This document shows positions 25,348 through 33,149 of a DNA stretch of 54,191 bases, one piece after another. A program made the position numbers and the translations under genes. The first letter of the stretch is position 1, and the number at the start of each line of letters is the position of its first letter. The notes below the pieces were generated by a model. The model was not told the origin of the DNA. It did not search any database and saw nothing but the letters and a program-made list of their open reading frames with translations. Origin of the DNA: Algoriphagus antarcticus (GTDB taxonomy: Bacteria > Bacteroidota > Bacteroidia > Cytophagales > Cyclobacteriaceae); NCBI RefSeq assembly GCF_002150685.1, contig NZ_MSSW01000072.1:1-54191 (forward strand). The letters run 5' to 3'.

Positions 25348-25779
25348 TTAGAAAATTACCGTAAGAAACCCATCGTGGGCATTTCCCGAAGTATCCTGAA
25401 TAGTCACGCTTACGTTAGTTTCCACTCGATCTCCGATTTTTGAGAGGTCTACCATCTGTTTTGGTTGTACTACCTCAATCACTTTTCCTGAGACTATTGA
25501 ATGATTGTCTTTTTTTATGGAGGCTCTAAATCCAATCAGGTCAGTTGTTTCCACTTCGGCTAGTTCCAAATCTTCCAATAAGACAGTACTAATTGGGGGG
25601 AAACTCAATCCAGTATTTAGAGCCTTTATGTCAGCCTTCGGCTTTAAACTTTCATCATACTCGAAGATCTCCAACAAAACATAAAGCTGATTGGGATTTT
25701 CATCAGGATAGGGAGTGTGGAATTTGACGATCTGTCCGACTTTGGTCGGAGTGCTTATTTTCTTTTCAATACTTTTCAT
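25348..25779 (-). CDS. Uncharacterised 143-residue protein
   Basis: The product is rich in beta-strand patterns (VGQIVKFHTPYPDENPNQLYVLLEI given in part as VGQIVKFHTPYPDENP, then STVLLEDLELAEVETTDLIG and DRVETNVSVTIQD). It looks like a small beta-barrel or SH3-like domain. It overlaps the upstream gene by 14 bp, so translation is coupled. No catalytic motif is evident. The family is not recognised. Confidence 0.65.
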   Translation of the reverse strand: MKSIEKKISTPTKVGQIVKFHTPYPDENPNQLYVLLEIFEYDESLKPKADIKALNTGLSFPPISTVLLEDLELAEVETTDLIGFRASIKKDNHSIVSGKVIEVVQPKQMVDLSKIGDRVETNVSVTIQDTSGNAHDGFLTVIF

Positions 25780-26386
25780 AAACAGTTGAATTTAAGCGAT
25801 TGATAAGTTCAGGTCTTAAGTCGGCTATCAGCTGGTATTTTTCATTGGTAAGCAAACCTCCGGTTATCTCTTCGATCGGTATGTTGTAGCATTTGGCGTA
25901 GTGGCAAATCGTTTGAATTGCTGATTCTGCATAGGAGGGGGCATTCTGAAGCAGACTTACTTTATGAAATACCAATCGATCACCTTGATATTCGTGAGTA
26001 TCCAAATTGCCTTCAAAATACTTTTCAAGTTGGCTGAGTTGATCCGCAGAGCCTAAAGAAACCAGAACCTCCAGCGTCAATGGAAGGAAATTTTTACGAT
26101 TCTGATTTATCCATTCCATAAGTTGAATAGCTGAATCCACGGCTCCTTCAAGAGTTTCGAACCATTCGGTCCAGTTTAACTTTTCAAATTCATAGCGTTC
26201 AAGAATTCCCTTTGTTTGGCTTAGACTAAGGAAATATGGCTTAGCTGGATTATCGTATTCGTGCTTCATCACGGATACCAAGAATTCTTCATCACACCCC
26301 AAAAATTCCAGATAACCGTATATCTCGTCGAGTTCACTGATCACCCAATTTTCCGGTAGCGTTTCAGGCAAATAGCTTTTATACAT
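25766..26386 (-). CDS. Uncharacterised 206-residue helical protein, first gene of unknown operon
   Basis: The product begins MYKSYLPETLPENWVISELD and is acidic, Trp- and Leu-rich, and mainly helical (WTEWFETLEGAVDSAIQLME). No enzyme motif or membrane segment is seen. It heads a compact four-gene operon that diverges from the controller gene of the restriction-modification system; the two starts are 102 bp apart. Two inverted repeats lie between them, one only 7 bp from this start codon, so the controller protein may repress or activate it. Function unknown; a role linked to restriction-modification or to the mobile island is possible. Confidence 0.65.
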   Translation of the reverse strand: MYKSYLPETLPENWVISELDEIYGYLEFLGCDEEFLVSVMKHEYDNPAKPYFLSLSQTKGILERYEFEKLNWTEWFETLEGAVDSAIQLMEWINQNRKNFLPLTLEVLVSLGSADQLSQLEKYFEGNLDTHEYQGDRLVFHKVSLLQNAPSYAESAIQTICHYAKCYNIPIEEITGGLLTNEKYQLIADLRPELINRLNSTVYEKY

Positions 26387-26392
26387 GGTATG

Positions 26393-26413
26393 TTTGTTAA
26401 GATGGTTGACAAA
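26393..26413. promoter_or_regulatory. Candidate operator, left
   Basis: Inverted repeat TTTGTTAA-GATGG-TTGACAAA, with one mismatch. It lies 7 bp upstream of the start codon at 26386, where a bound protein would block the minus-strand operon. Confidence 0.5.
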
Positions 26414-26443
26414 TCCGACTATCTTAAGGTAATTAAAAAAATC

Positions 26444-26469
26444 AAATTGTTCACTATTGTAAACAATTT
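26444..26469. promoter_or_regulatory. Candidate operator, right (controller box)
   Basis: AAATTGTT at 26444 pairs perfectly with AACAATTT at 26462-26469. The inner core TTGTTCAC-TATT-GTAAACAA extends the symmetry with one mismatch. Size and place, 20 bp before the controller start codon, are typical for XRE/C-protein operators. Its half-site TTGTT resembles that of the left site. Confidence 0.55.
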
Positions 26470-26488
26470 ATTTCAAAAATAAATCTGA

Positions 26489-26695
26489 ATGGATATCAAA
26501 AAGGAATTCGGAAAGCGATTGAATCAATTAAGAAAGGACAGAAAAATGTCTCAGGAAAAGCTGGCGGAACTCTCCGAATTAAATCGACCTTATATTTCCG
26601 CTATCGAGCAGGGAAAACGAAACGTCTCTTTGGAAGTAATCTCAAAACTTGCCCAAGCCTTGGATATTGAAATCAAACAATTCTTTGAAGCCTAA
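26489..26695 (+). CDS. XRE-family helix-turn-helix regulator, likely restriction-modification controller
   Basis: The 68-residue protein is a bare HTH_3 domain: FGKRLNQLRKDRKMSQEKLA, then ELNRPYISAIEQGKRNVSLE and the dimer-forming helix ISKLAQALDIEIKQFF. This is the usual size and form of C proteins, which time the expression of the endonuclease relative to the methyltransferase. The vsr-like gene overlaps its end and the methyltransferase and endonuclease genes follow. The palindromes at 26393 and 26444 are its likely targets. Autoregulation is inferred from location only. Confidence 0.85.
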   Translation: MDIKKEFGKRLNQLRKDRKMSQEKLAELSELNRPYISAIEQGKRNVSLEVISKLAQALDIEIKQFFEA

Positions 26696-27152
26696 TAAAC
26701 CATACATAAGACCCAAAGTAGCCGTTGCTCAATTTTCAGAGGAAAATGGATTCTATACCACTGAGCAAAGGTCTTACAACATGTCTCAGATTAAATCCAA
26801 AGGGACAAAGCCGGAAAAACTCCTTAAAAAAGCATTGTGGGAATTAGGGGTTCGATACAAAACACCTAAAAAACCGCTATTCGGAAAACCTGATATCAGT
26901 CTAAAAAAATACAAGCTGGTTATATTTGTGGATGGTGCCTTTTGGCATGGCTACGACTGGGAAAACCGAAAGCAAGCCATCAAATCCAATCGAGAATTCT
27001 GGATTGCCAAAATCGAACGGAATATGGAACGAGATCTAGAAGTCAACAATTTCTATAAATCCAAAGGCTGGATTGTCTTGAGGTTCTGGGATTTTGAAGT
27101 GAAGGGGAAGTTGTGGGTTTGTATTAACATGGTTTTTGATTTTTTCAAATAA
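26685..27152 (+). CDS. vsr: Very short patch repair endonuclease (Vsr)
   Basis: Vsr nicks DNA 5' of the T in T:G mismatches that arise when 5-methylcytosine deaminates. The protein shows TTEQRSYNMSQIKSKGTKPE, the PD-(D/E)XK-like core FGKPDISLKKYKLVIFVDG with the catalytic Asp in KPD, and AFWHGYDW, followed by FWIAKIERNMERD. The zinc-binding cysteines of E. coli Vsr are absent, as in a known subgroup with DG-x-FWHGY. The most reasonable start in frame is the TTG at 26685 (155 residues), overlapping the controller gene by 11 bp; TTG at 26649 would add 12 codons. It sits beside a cytosine-5 methyltransferase, as expected. Confidence 0.88.
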   Translation: MKPNKPYIRPKVAVAQFSEENGFYTTEQRSYNMSQIKSKGTKPEKLLKKALWELGVRYKTPKKPLFGKPDISLKKYKLVIFVDGAFWHGYDWENRKQAIKSNREFWIAKIERNMERDLEVNNFYKSKGWIVLRFWDFEVKGKLWVCINMVFDFFK

Positions 27153-27272
27153 GATTTTTTAGAATTTCTAAGAATGACATTGGAATTCCATGTCGACTAT
27201 AGTCTACATTTTTTTACATTTGGAATGTCCAGAAAAATAATATCTGGAATAGCATTCTCAAAAGATCACAAA

Positions 27273-28493
27273 ATGTCTATAAAGTACTCTGAGCTAAAAA
27301 AGAAGCTTAAGATCGAAGTAAAAAAACCTGAGCAAACTGAATTAGCAAACCTGACCCATTTTTTACACTCTATTACAGAAGAACAAAGAGGATACTACAA
27401 AAATGCTGCACTTGATTACTTAGAATCGTTCGTTGATGGAGTTGAAGAACCCATTTATCAAACTAAGATTCCTTTAGAATGGGATATTCCCTTTCCGGCA
27501 CCCCAAAAACCGAAGTTTACATTTATCGATCTTTTTGCGGGTATTGGAGGGTTTAGATTAGGATTCCAAGAGATTGGCGGAAAATGTGTATTCACAAGTG
27601 AATGGAACCACTATGCTCAAAAAACTTATGAGGCCAATTTTGGAGAGGTTCCATTCGGAGATATAACTAAGATCAATGAATCTGACATTCCAGATCATGA
27701 TATTTTGGTAGGAGGATTTCCATGTCAACCTTTTTCAATTGCAGGTGTGTCGAAAAAAAATTCGCTTGGAAGAACTCATGGGTTTTTAGATGAAACCCAA
27801 GGAACTCTATTTTTTGACATTGTTAGAATTATTCAGAAAAAGAGACCTAAAGCTTTTCTTCTAGAAAATGTAAAAAATCTTGTTTCTCATGATATGGGTA
27901 ACACTTTTCGGGTGATTTCTAATGCAATAGATGAATTGAGATATACTTTTTACCCTATGGTTTTGGATGGAAAATATTTTGTTCCCCAACATAGAGAGCG
28001 GATTATTATGGTAGGTTTTGATAGGGATCATTTCAAAGGAAAAGAAGAGTTTATATTCCCTAAGATGCCTCAATTTCCTCCAATGGTTGTAGAAGATATT
28101 CTTGAAAAGGTGGTAGACGAAAAATATACTTTAAGTGATAAATTATGGGACTATCTTCAGAGATATGCAGCGAAACACAAAGCAGCTGGTAATGGATTTG
28201 GATTTGGTTTAGTCAATTTCGACGGCATTTCTAGGACGTTAAGTGCAAGATATTATAAAGATGGTTCCGAAATACTAATTCCTCAAGAAGGGAAAAATCC
28301 AAGAAGACTCACACCAAGGGAATGTGCAAGATTGCAGGGCTATCCAGAAAATTTTATAATCCCAGTTTCAGACACACAAGCATATAAGCAGTTTGGTAAT
28401 TCTGTAGTAATGCCTCTAATGAAAGAGGTTGGGATATCAATATTTAAAACTTTAAAATTTGAAGAAAAAAAACATGTCAAATCCTCTGTCTAA
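27273..28493 (+). CDS. DNA (cytosine-5)-methyltransferase, Dcm/M.EcoRII-like
   Basis: From the ATG at 27273 the protein has 406 residues; an earlier ATG at 27174 would add 33 unconvincing residues. After an 80-residue N-terminal extension come motif I FIDLFAGIGGFRLGFQ, motif IV GGFPCQPFSIAG with catalytic Cys151, motif VI LLENV (198-200 ENV), and motif VIII QHRERI (239-244). The target-recognition region follows, then motifs IX (TPRECARLQGYPENF) and X (KQFGNSVVMPL). All required motifs are intact. The pairing with an EcoRII-like nuclease and Vsr points to methylation of the inner C of CCWGG. It overlaps the endonuclease gene by 20 bp. Confidence 0.92.
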   Translation: MSIKYSELKKKLKIEVKKPEQTELANLTHFLHSITEEQRGYYKNAALDYLESFVDGVEEPIYQTKIPLEWDIPFPAPQKPKFTFIDLFAGIGGFRLGFQEIGGKCVFTSEWNHYAQKTYEANFGEVPFGDITKINESDIPDHDILVGGFPCQPFSIAGVSKKNSLGRTHGFLDETQGTLFFDIVRIIQKKRPKAFLLENVKNLVSHDMGNTFRVISNAIDELRYTFYPMVLDGKYFVPQHRERIIMVGFDRDHFKGKEEFIFPKMPQFPPMVVEDILEKVVDEKYTLSDKLWDYLQRYAAKHKAAGNGFGFGLVNFDGISRTLSARYYKDGSEILIPQEGKNPRRLTPRECARLQGYPENFIIPVSDTQAYKQFGNSVVMPLMKEVGISIFKTLKFEEKKHVKSSV

Positions 28494-29685
28494 ATTCTTC
28501 GTCGTAGCCGGAGCTAAAAGGTTAAGCGCAGTTGAAGCCGATCCTAATAAATCTAATCAACATGAGTTTAATGGCGTGGTTGGCTTCAGGAATGTTTTTG
28601 GTTCTGAAAGAATAACCTTTGATACGGATTTTTTGTATTTGACTGATGAAGAAGCTGAAGAGATATCTGAGTCAGGTTTTTTAACTTGGTATGATTCAAG
28701 GGTTAATAACCCAAAAAGATCAGCAGAATTCCGAATTTATTATAAAACAAATATTGCAATGCAACTGGCTCAGGAAGGCGATTTGTTGATTATTGCCAAA
28801 ACCACAAATGATAAATTGCTTGTAATTATTTGTCCAAAAGGATCAACTCATGAGAGTCAATTGTTATGGTTGTTTGGTTTGGAAGAATCTGAAAGTCGGT
28901 TTGTAATTAAAGAGTATTTTGAAGAAAAATCTGATTTAGGGTATTCTGGAAAAGTAATTGTTTCATCATTAGGATTAGAGATTGATGAGGAAGAACCAGA
29001 TTATCTCGAAGATATGTTAGCAAAGTTTGGCCAAAAACTTCCTTCAACATTTATTTTCAGCGAATACGCAAGGAACACCTTAAAGGATAAAGTTTCAGCA
29101 ATTGATGCCCCTGATGAGACTTTAATTTCTTGGATGATGTGGGAAGAAAAATTGTTTAGAACTTTTGAGAAGCGTTCAGTTCAGGAAAAATTAAGAACTG
29201 GTTTTGGGAAAGATGGTTTGGATGTAGACGATTTTATTAGCTTTTCTTTAAGTATTCAGAATAAAAGAAAAGCTAGAGCAGGGTATGCTTTTGAAAATCA
29301 TATGGCCGTGATATTTGATTTTAATAAAATCACCTATGCTAGAGGAGTGAAAACCGAGCGAAATAATAAACCTGATTTTCTTTTTCCAGGAGCAGTTGAA
29401 TATTTTGACAGTGGTTTCCAAATTAATAAACTAACAATGTTGGGACTTAAAACTACTGCAAAGGATCGCTGGAGACAAATAATTCCTGAAGCCGATCGAA
29501 TAAACCCAAAACACTTGATAACACTTGAACCAGCAATAAGTAAGAACCAAACTGATGAAATGCGTATTCAATCGGTGCAATTGGTAATCCCTAAATCAAT
29601 TTCACCAACTTATTCTTTGGATCAGCAGAAAGAGTTAATGTGTTTAGAAGATTTTATAGATCTAGTAAGAAAGAAACAATCTTAA
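28474..29685 (+). CDS. EcoRII-like type IIE restriction endonuclease
   Basis: From the ATG at 28474 the protein has 403 residues, almost the same as EcoRII. The N-terminal half fits the effector-DNA domain. The C-terminal catalytic domain has RNNKPDFLFPG and LGLKTTAKDRWRQIIPEADR, closely resembling EcoRII. The residues D301, Y310, K326, K330, R332 and E339 align by spacing with EcoRII D299, Y308, K324, K328, R330 and E337. One neighbour differs: EcoRII His309 corresponds to Phe311. Cutting of CCWGG is therefore expected, in the two-site manner of type IIE enzymes. The stop lies 2 bp from the stop of the convergent, truncated KilA-N gene. Confidence 0.92.
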   Translation: MSNPLSKFFVVAGAKRLSAVEADPNKSNQHEFNGVVGFRNVFGSERITFDTDFLYLTDEEAEEISESGFLTWYDSRVNNPKRSAEFRIYYKTNIAMQLAQEGDLLIIAKTTNDKLLVIICPKGSTHESQLLWLFGLEESESRFVIKEYFEEKSDLGYSGKVIVSSLGLEIDEEEPDYLEDMLAKFGQKLPSTFIFSEYARNTLKDKVSAIDAPDETLISWMMWEEKLFRTFEKRSVQEKLRTGFGKDGLDVDDFISFSLSIQNKRKARAGYAFENHMAVIFDFNKITYARGVKTERNNKPDFLFPGAVEYFDSGFQINKLTMLGLKTTAKDRWRQIIPEADRINPKHLITLEPAISKNQTDEMRIQSVQLVIPKSISPTYSLDQQKELMCLEDFIDLVRKKQS

Positions 29686-29687
29686 AA

Positions 29688-30224
29688 TCATAGGCTTACT
29701 TTTTCTGGGATCAGATTTTCCTTGATGGCATCAGTGTGGATGTGGTAGTTGACATTGGAGAGCGTTCTTTGGAAGTCCCAATTGAGTTTTAGACGACTGT
29801 TTTCATCTTCTTTGAGGCGTTGAAATTCGTTTACTAGATAAATTTGAAATTCTGGACTTAGCCACATCGCAAAGTGGAAGGCTATGTCTTTATGAGCATA
29901 AGTGCCTCCGTATCTTCCAGCTTTTACAATCATTCCTTTTGCTTGAGTTCTTGTGATCCATTGCCCTACAGACATTATAAATCTGTTAACTCCTGCATCT
30001 TGTTCAATTACCCCGAATTCGGGGTAATTGAAATTTGGATTGTTTATTTTTTCCCAAGTTCCCAAATACTCAAGGGTATTTTTATTTGTAATCCATTTTC
30101 CAATCAAACTGCTCCCTTCCTTAAAACCTCCAGACTTATCTGTAAGACTAATAAAGTCGATTTCATTCTGCGCAAAAACAGAAATCTCAGATCCTTTTAC
30201 AGTTATTTTCTGATTCTTTGGCAT
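29688..30224 (-). pseudogene. KilA-N domain protein, C-terminally truncated (copy K1)
   Basis: The 178-residue reading frame has an intact N-terminal KilA-N DNA-binding domain: ISVFAQNEIDFISLTDKSGG, WITRTQAKGMIVKAGRYGGT, YAHKDIAFHFAMWLSPEFQI. It ends abruptly after LIPEKVSL, where copy K4 continues for about 90 more residues. The divergence point coincides with the end of the endonuclease gene, so arrival of the restriction island probably cut this gene. It may still make a shortened protein. KilA-N proteins of this type are common in Bacteroidota; their role is unknown. It contains the palindrome at 30003-30032. Confidence 0.75.
30003..30032. repeat. Intragenic 30-bp perfect palindrome in KilA-N copy K1
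   Basis: Centred on GAATTC (30015-30020), with arms TTCAATTACCCC and GGGGTAATTGAA. It encodes part of the stretch FNYPEFGVIE on the minus strand. Confidence 0.9.
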
Positions 30225-30376
30225 AGCTGGAATGATTAAATTAAAACGAGACGAGTTTAAATTCAGGAGGAATCATCTGTCCTAATATAAGAGCTCTAAA
30301 GTATTTCGATTTCGCTATCATCTTAACACTACTTATCAATCTACTCCTTAACACAAATACTCAACACCACAGATCG

Positions 30377-31436
30377 CAATGCAGCTAAGCCAACTCCCTC
30401 AAATCCTCCGTCACCACTCGGCTGATTCCGGGTCCGATCATCGTAATGCCAAAGCTAATTTCGCACTGATCCTAGCGCTTTTGCTTTGGGCGAAGATAAT
30501 CAATCGATTCAAAAAGTCACTTATTCAGCTGACTAATCGCTTTTTTATGCTGAACCAGCGATTTCATCTGCGTAATCGCCAACTGATTCAACTGGATCAA
30601 TCGTTCAGATTGGTTGATTTCTTGATGGATCAGTAGGGCATTGGTACTTTTACCTATTTGATAAAACTACCAATTGCTCGATAGTAGCATAATCTCTTAC
30701 ATTTCCTTTCAGACTTGGGTTGGCTTCCCGCCACTGTTTAGCTGTCATCCCAAATAGCGTCCTATTCAAAACTCTGCTTCAGTGGCATAGATGATTGAGC
30801 TCTGTTTCGCACTTACTTTTTCTGGGATTAGGTTTTCCTTGATTGCATCGGTGTGGATGTGGTAGTTGACTTTGGCAAGCGTTCTCTGGAAGTCCCAGTT
30901 CAGTTTTAGACCGTTGTTTTCATGTGTATATAATTGTTTTAATTGCCACATGGAATCTCGCACGCAAAATATTCATTGCTCAGCCTGATACTTGCATCTT
31001 GCTCGATTTCATCTTCTTTGAGGCGTTGAAATTCTTTGATTAAGTAAAATTTAAACTCTGCACTAATCCAAGATGCAAATTCAAAGGCAATATCTCTATG
31101 GGCAAAAGTTCCTCCGTACCTCCCAGACTTTGATTGGATTCCAATTGCCTTGGTTGCTTCAATCCATTTTTGTGGGGTAAGGGCAAAACTATTTGATCCT
31201 GATTGATTTTTAAAAGCATCGAATTCGATGCTTTTAAAATTTGGATTGTTCAATTGCTCCCAAAGTCCACAGAATTCAATGGCACTCCGTGTTCTCATCC
31301 AATTTTGAATAATATAATTTGTACGTTCAGATTTACGATAGCGTGCCATATCTGTAAGAGATATGAAATCTTCTGAATTGGTTGAGTAAAGTGCTATTTC
31401 TCTTCCATTGACCTCAATTTTTTTTGTCTTTGCCAT
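30377..31436 (-). pseudogene. KilA-N domain gene, disrupted (copy K2)
   Basis: The first 165 codons (31436 to 30939) are open and include DFISLTDMARYRKSERTNYI and SGRYGGTFAHRDIAFEFASW. An insertion of about 85 bp after LKEDE (around 30930-31005) disturbs the frame. Family sequence resumes at KLNWDFQRTLAKVNYHIHTD (30908 downward), then is broken by a stop after YATEAEF and further stops in the C-terminal part. A downstream stretch reading SFGITMIGPGISRVVTEDLR also occurs behind K4. The gene is clearly inactive as a full-length protein. It holds the palindrome at 31208-31239. Confidence 0.8.
31208..31239. repeat. Intragenic 32-bp perfect palindrome in KilA-N copy K2
   Basis: Centred on GAATTC (31221-31226), arms TTTTAAAAGCATC and GATGCTTTTAAAA. 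It sits at the same codons as in K1, but the arm sequence is different. Confidence 0.9.
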
Positions 31437-31559
31437 AAAAAGTCTTGTATGTGTTCCACTTAAAAATTTGACTGCAACTTTCTAAAACTCAATCCAAATC
31501 CCAGAATTTGTTTCTTCTTCTCATTGGGATGCGCTATGAACAAAAGATGGAAGTCCTAC

Positions 31560-31690
31560 CTGAGTTTTAAGTGGTCAAATTCGACCACTTTAAAATTTGG
31601 ATTGTAGGTTTTTCAAAACGCCCCAAGAACTTTAATGTGGTTCTTGCTCTAATCTAGTTTTGAATATCACCAGCTTAGAACACATTTTAT
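31560..31690 (-). pseudogene. KilA-N fragment (copy K3)
   Basis: Minus-strand reading gives DIQN, a stop, IRARTTLKFLGRFEK, then after a frame change YNPNFKVVEFDHLK. This matches NWMRTRSAIEFCGLWEQLNN PNFKSIEFD of K2. Only about 130 bp remain. An imperfect palindrome at 31565-31595 (GTGGTC-AAATTC-GACCAC core) occupies the same place as those in K1, K2 and K4. Confidence 0.7.
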
Positions 31691-31820
31691 CTTCAATTCC
31701 TCAATTTAAATCTCTCAAACCAAAAACAAATAACCGACAACCATTAACAGAATGCTTCAGTCGTCCCTCCCTACCAATGACAGAGTGTATTATATTTTGA
31801 GATTTGAAATATTTCAGCAT

Positions 31821-32036
31821 TTAATTCTGAAAACCACAGCTAAAACGGCAAACCCTGTTATCTCCTTTTTGTATATTTTCTGAATTTTCAAGACTCGCAA
31901 TGACGACTTTAGCCAACTCCCTTAAATCCCCCGTCACCACTCGGCTGATTCCAGCTTCGATCATCGTAATGCCAAAGCTACTATCCGTGCTGGTCCCAGC
32001 GCTTTTGCTTTGGGTGAAGATAATCAATCGATCCAA
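31821..32036 (-). other. Segment conserved behind two KilA-N copies, coding status uncertain
   Basis: In the same frame as K4 but after its stop, the sequence reads FTQSKSAGTSTDSSFGITMI, then EAGISRVVTGDLRELAKVV. A degenerate version follows K2 (30377-30520). It could be a small downstream gene starting with TTG at 32036 or simply DNA duplicated together with the KilA-N genes. No family recognised. Confidence 0.4.
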
Positions 32037-32039
32037 AAG

Positions 32040-32808
32040 TTATTTTTTAAGTTGATTGAGGGCTTTTTTATGTTGAACCAGTGATTTCATCTGCGTGATA
32101 GCAAACTGATTCAACTGGATCAGACGTTCAGATTGGTTGGTTTCTTGGTGGATCAGTAAGGCATTGGTACTCTCCATATTTGACAGAACTACAAGTTGCT
32201 CGATAGTAGCGTAATCTCTTACATTACCTTTAAGACTCGGGTTATCTTCTAGCCATTGCTTAGCTGCGATACCAAAGAGTGCGATGTTTAAAACATCTGC
32301 TTCGCTGGCATAAATTATAGAGCTTTGCTTACTGCTTATTTTCTCAGGGATTAGGTTTTCCTTGATTGCATCGGTGTGGATGTGATAATTGACTTTGGAG
32401 AGCGATCTTTGGAAGTCCCAGTTCAGTTTTAGACGGTTGTTTTCATCTTCTTTGAGGCGTTGAAATTCGTTTACTAGATAAATTTGAAATTCTGGACTTA
32501 GCCACATCGCAAAGTGAAAGGCTATGTCTTTATGAGCATAAGTGCCTCCGTATCTTCCAGCTTTTACAATCATTCCTTTTGCTTGAGTTCTTGTGATCCA
32601 TTGCCCTACAGACATTATAAATCTGTTAACTCCTGCATCTTGTTCAATTACCCCGAATTCGGGGGAATTGAAATTTGGATTGTTTACGGTTTCCCAGATT
32701 CCAAGAAATTCCACAGTATTTCGATTCCTTAGCCAATCTGATATGAAAAAATCCCCATCCAAAGCATGTGTAATATTTGGTGATTATAAATATTTCAAAT
32801 TATAATTT
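32040..32808 (-). pseudogene. KilA-N domain gene, nearly complete but N-terminally truncated (copy K4)
   Basis: The open frame runs from an in-frame stop at about 32789 to 32040. The first usable start is TTG at 32762 (240 residues), so the first 40 or so residues of the domain are missing. What remains includes VGQWITRTQAKGMIVKAGRY and YAHKDIAFHFAMWLSPEFQI, plus the C-terminal part absent in K1: KQWLEDNPSLKGNVRDYATI and a helical tail ending HKKALNQLKK. Repeat B at 32809-32978 lies exactly where the N-terminus should continue. From EFGVIEQ onward K1 and K4 are nearly identical, while their earlier parts differ, which points to recombination or gene conversion. Confidence 0.75.
32643..32672. 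repeat. Intragenic near-perfect palindrome in KilA-N copy K4
   Basis: Same site and sequence as in K1 (core ACCCCGAATTCGGGG), with a single mismatch at 32665. Confidence 0.85.
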
Positions 32809-32978
32809 ATGAGTGTTCGCTTTGTTGCACGTTCCGGAAAAAAGCTAAATCTTGATTCTAAATCGGATCAAATTCCCCCTTTCGCAAAGGGGGCAAGAGC
32901 CTGTCCCGAATATCGGGAGGGATTTTAGGAAGCAATTCAGTTTTAAATTTGGCTACGTGTAACAAAGCGGATACACAT
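32809..32978 (+). repeat. Dispersed repeat family B, full copy inside KilA-N remains
   Basis: 170 bp, the same length as the copy at 5059-5228 and nearly identical in sequence. Ends GAGTGTTCGCTTTGTTGC and GCAAAGCGGATACAC-like on the other side (here AACAAAGCGGATACACAT). It separates the truncated start of K4 from the tail fragment K5. Confidence 0.88.
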
Positions 32979-32983
32979 AAAAA

Positions 32984-33040
32984 TTATTTTCTCAATTGAC
33001 CAATCGCTTTTTTATGCTGTTCCAATAATTTCATCTGAGG
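32984..33040 (-). pseudogene. C-terminal tail of a KilA-N gene (copy K5)
   Basis: The minus strand reads QMKLLEQHKKAIGQLRK and a stop, matching QMKSLVQHKKALNQLKK at the end of K4. The rest of the gene is gone; sequence to about 33150 is unrecognisable. Confidence 0.65.
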
Positions 33041-33149
33041 TTAATAATTTGAGGCTTTCAATCTTGTCGCAAAGTTTTATTAGATTTTCCACTGGTAAAA
33101 TATTTGAATTTTTTCCAAAAGGTGAGTTTTCACAAAATCGTATGCTTTT

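Noticed and set aside
30379..30636. Forward ORF of 85 codons in the KilA-N area
   Set aside because: It is the antisense shadow of the decayed C-terminus of KilA-N copy K2.
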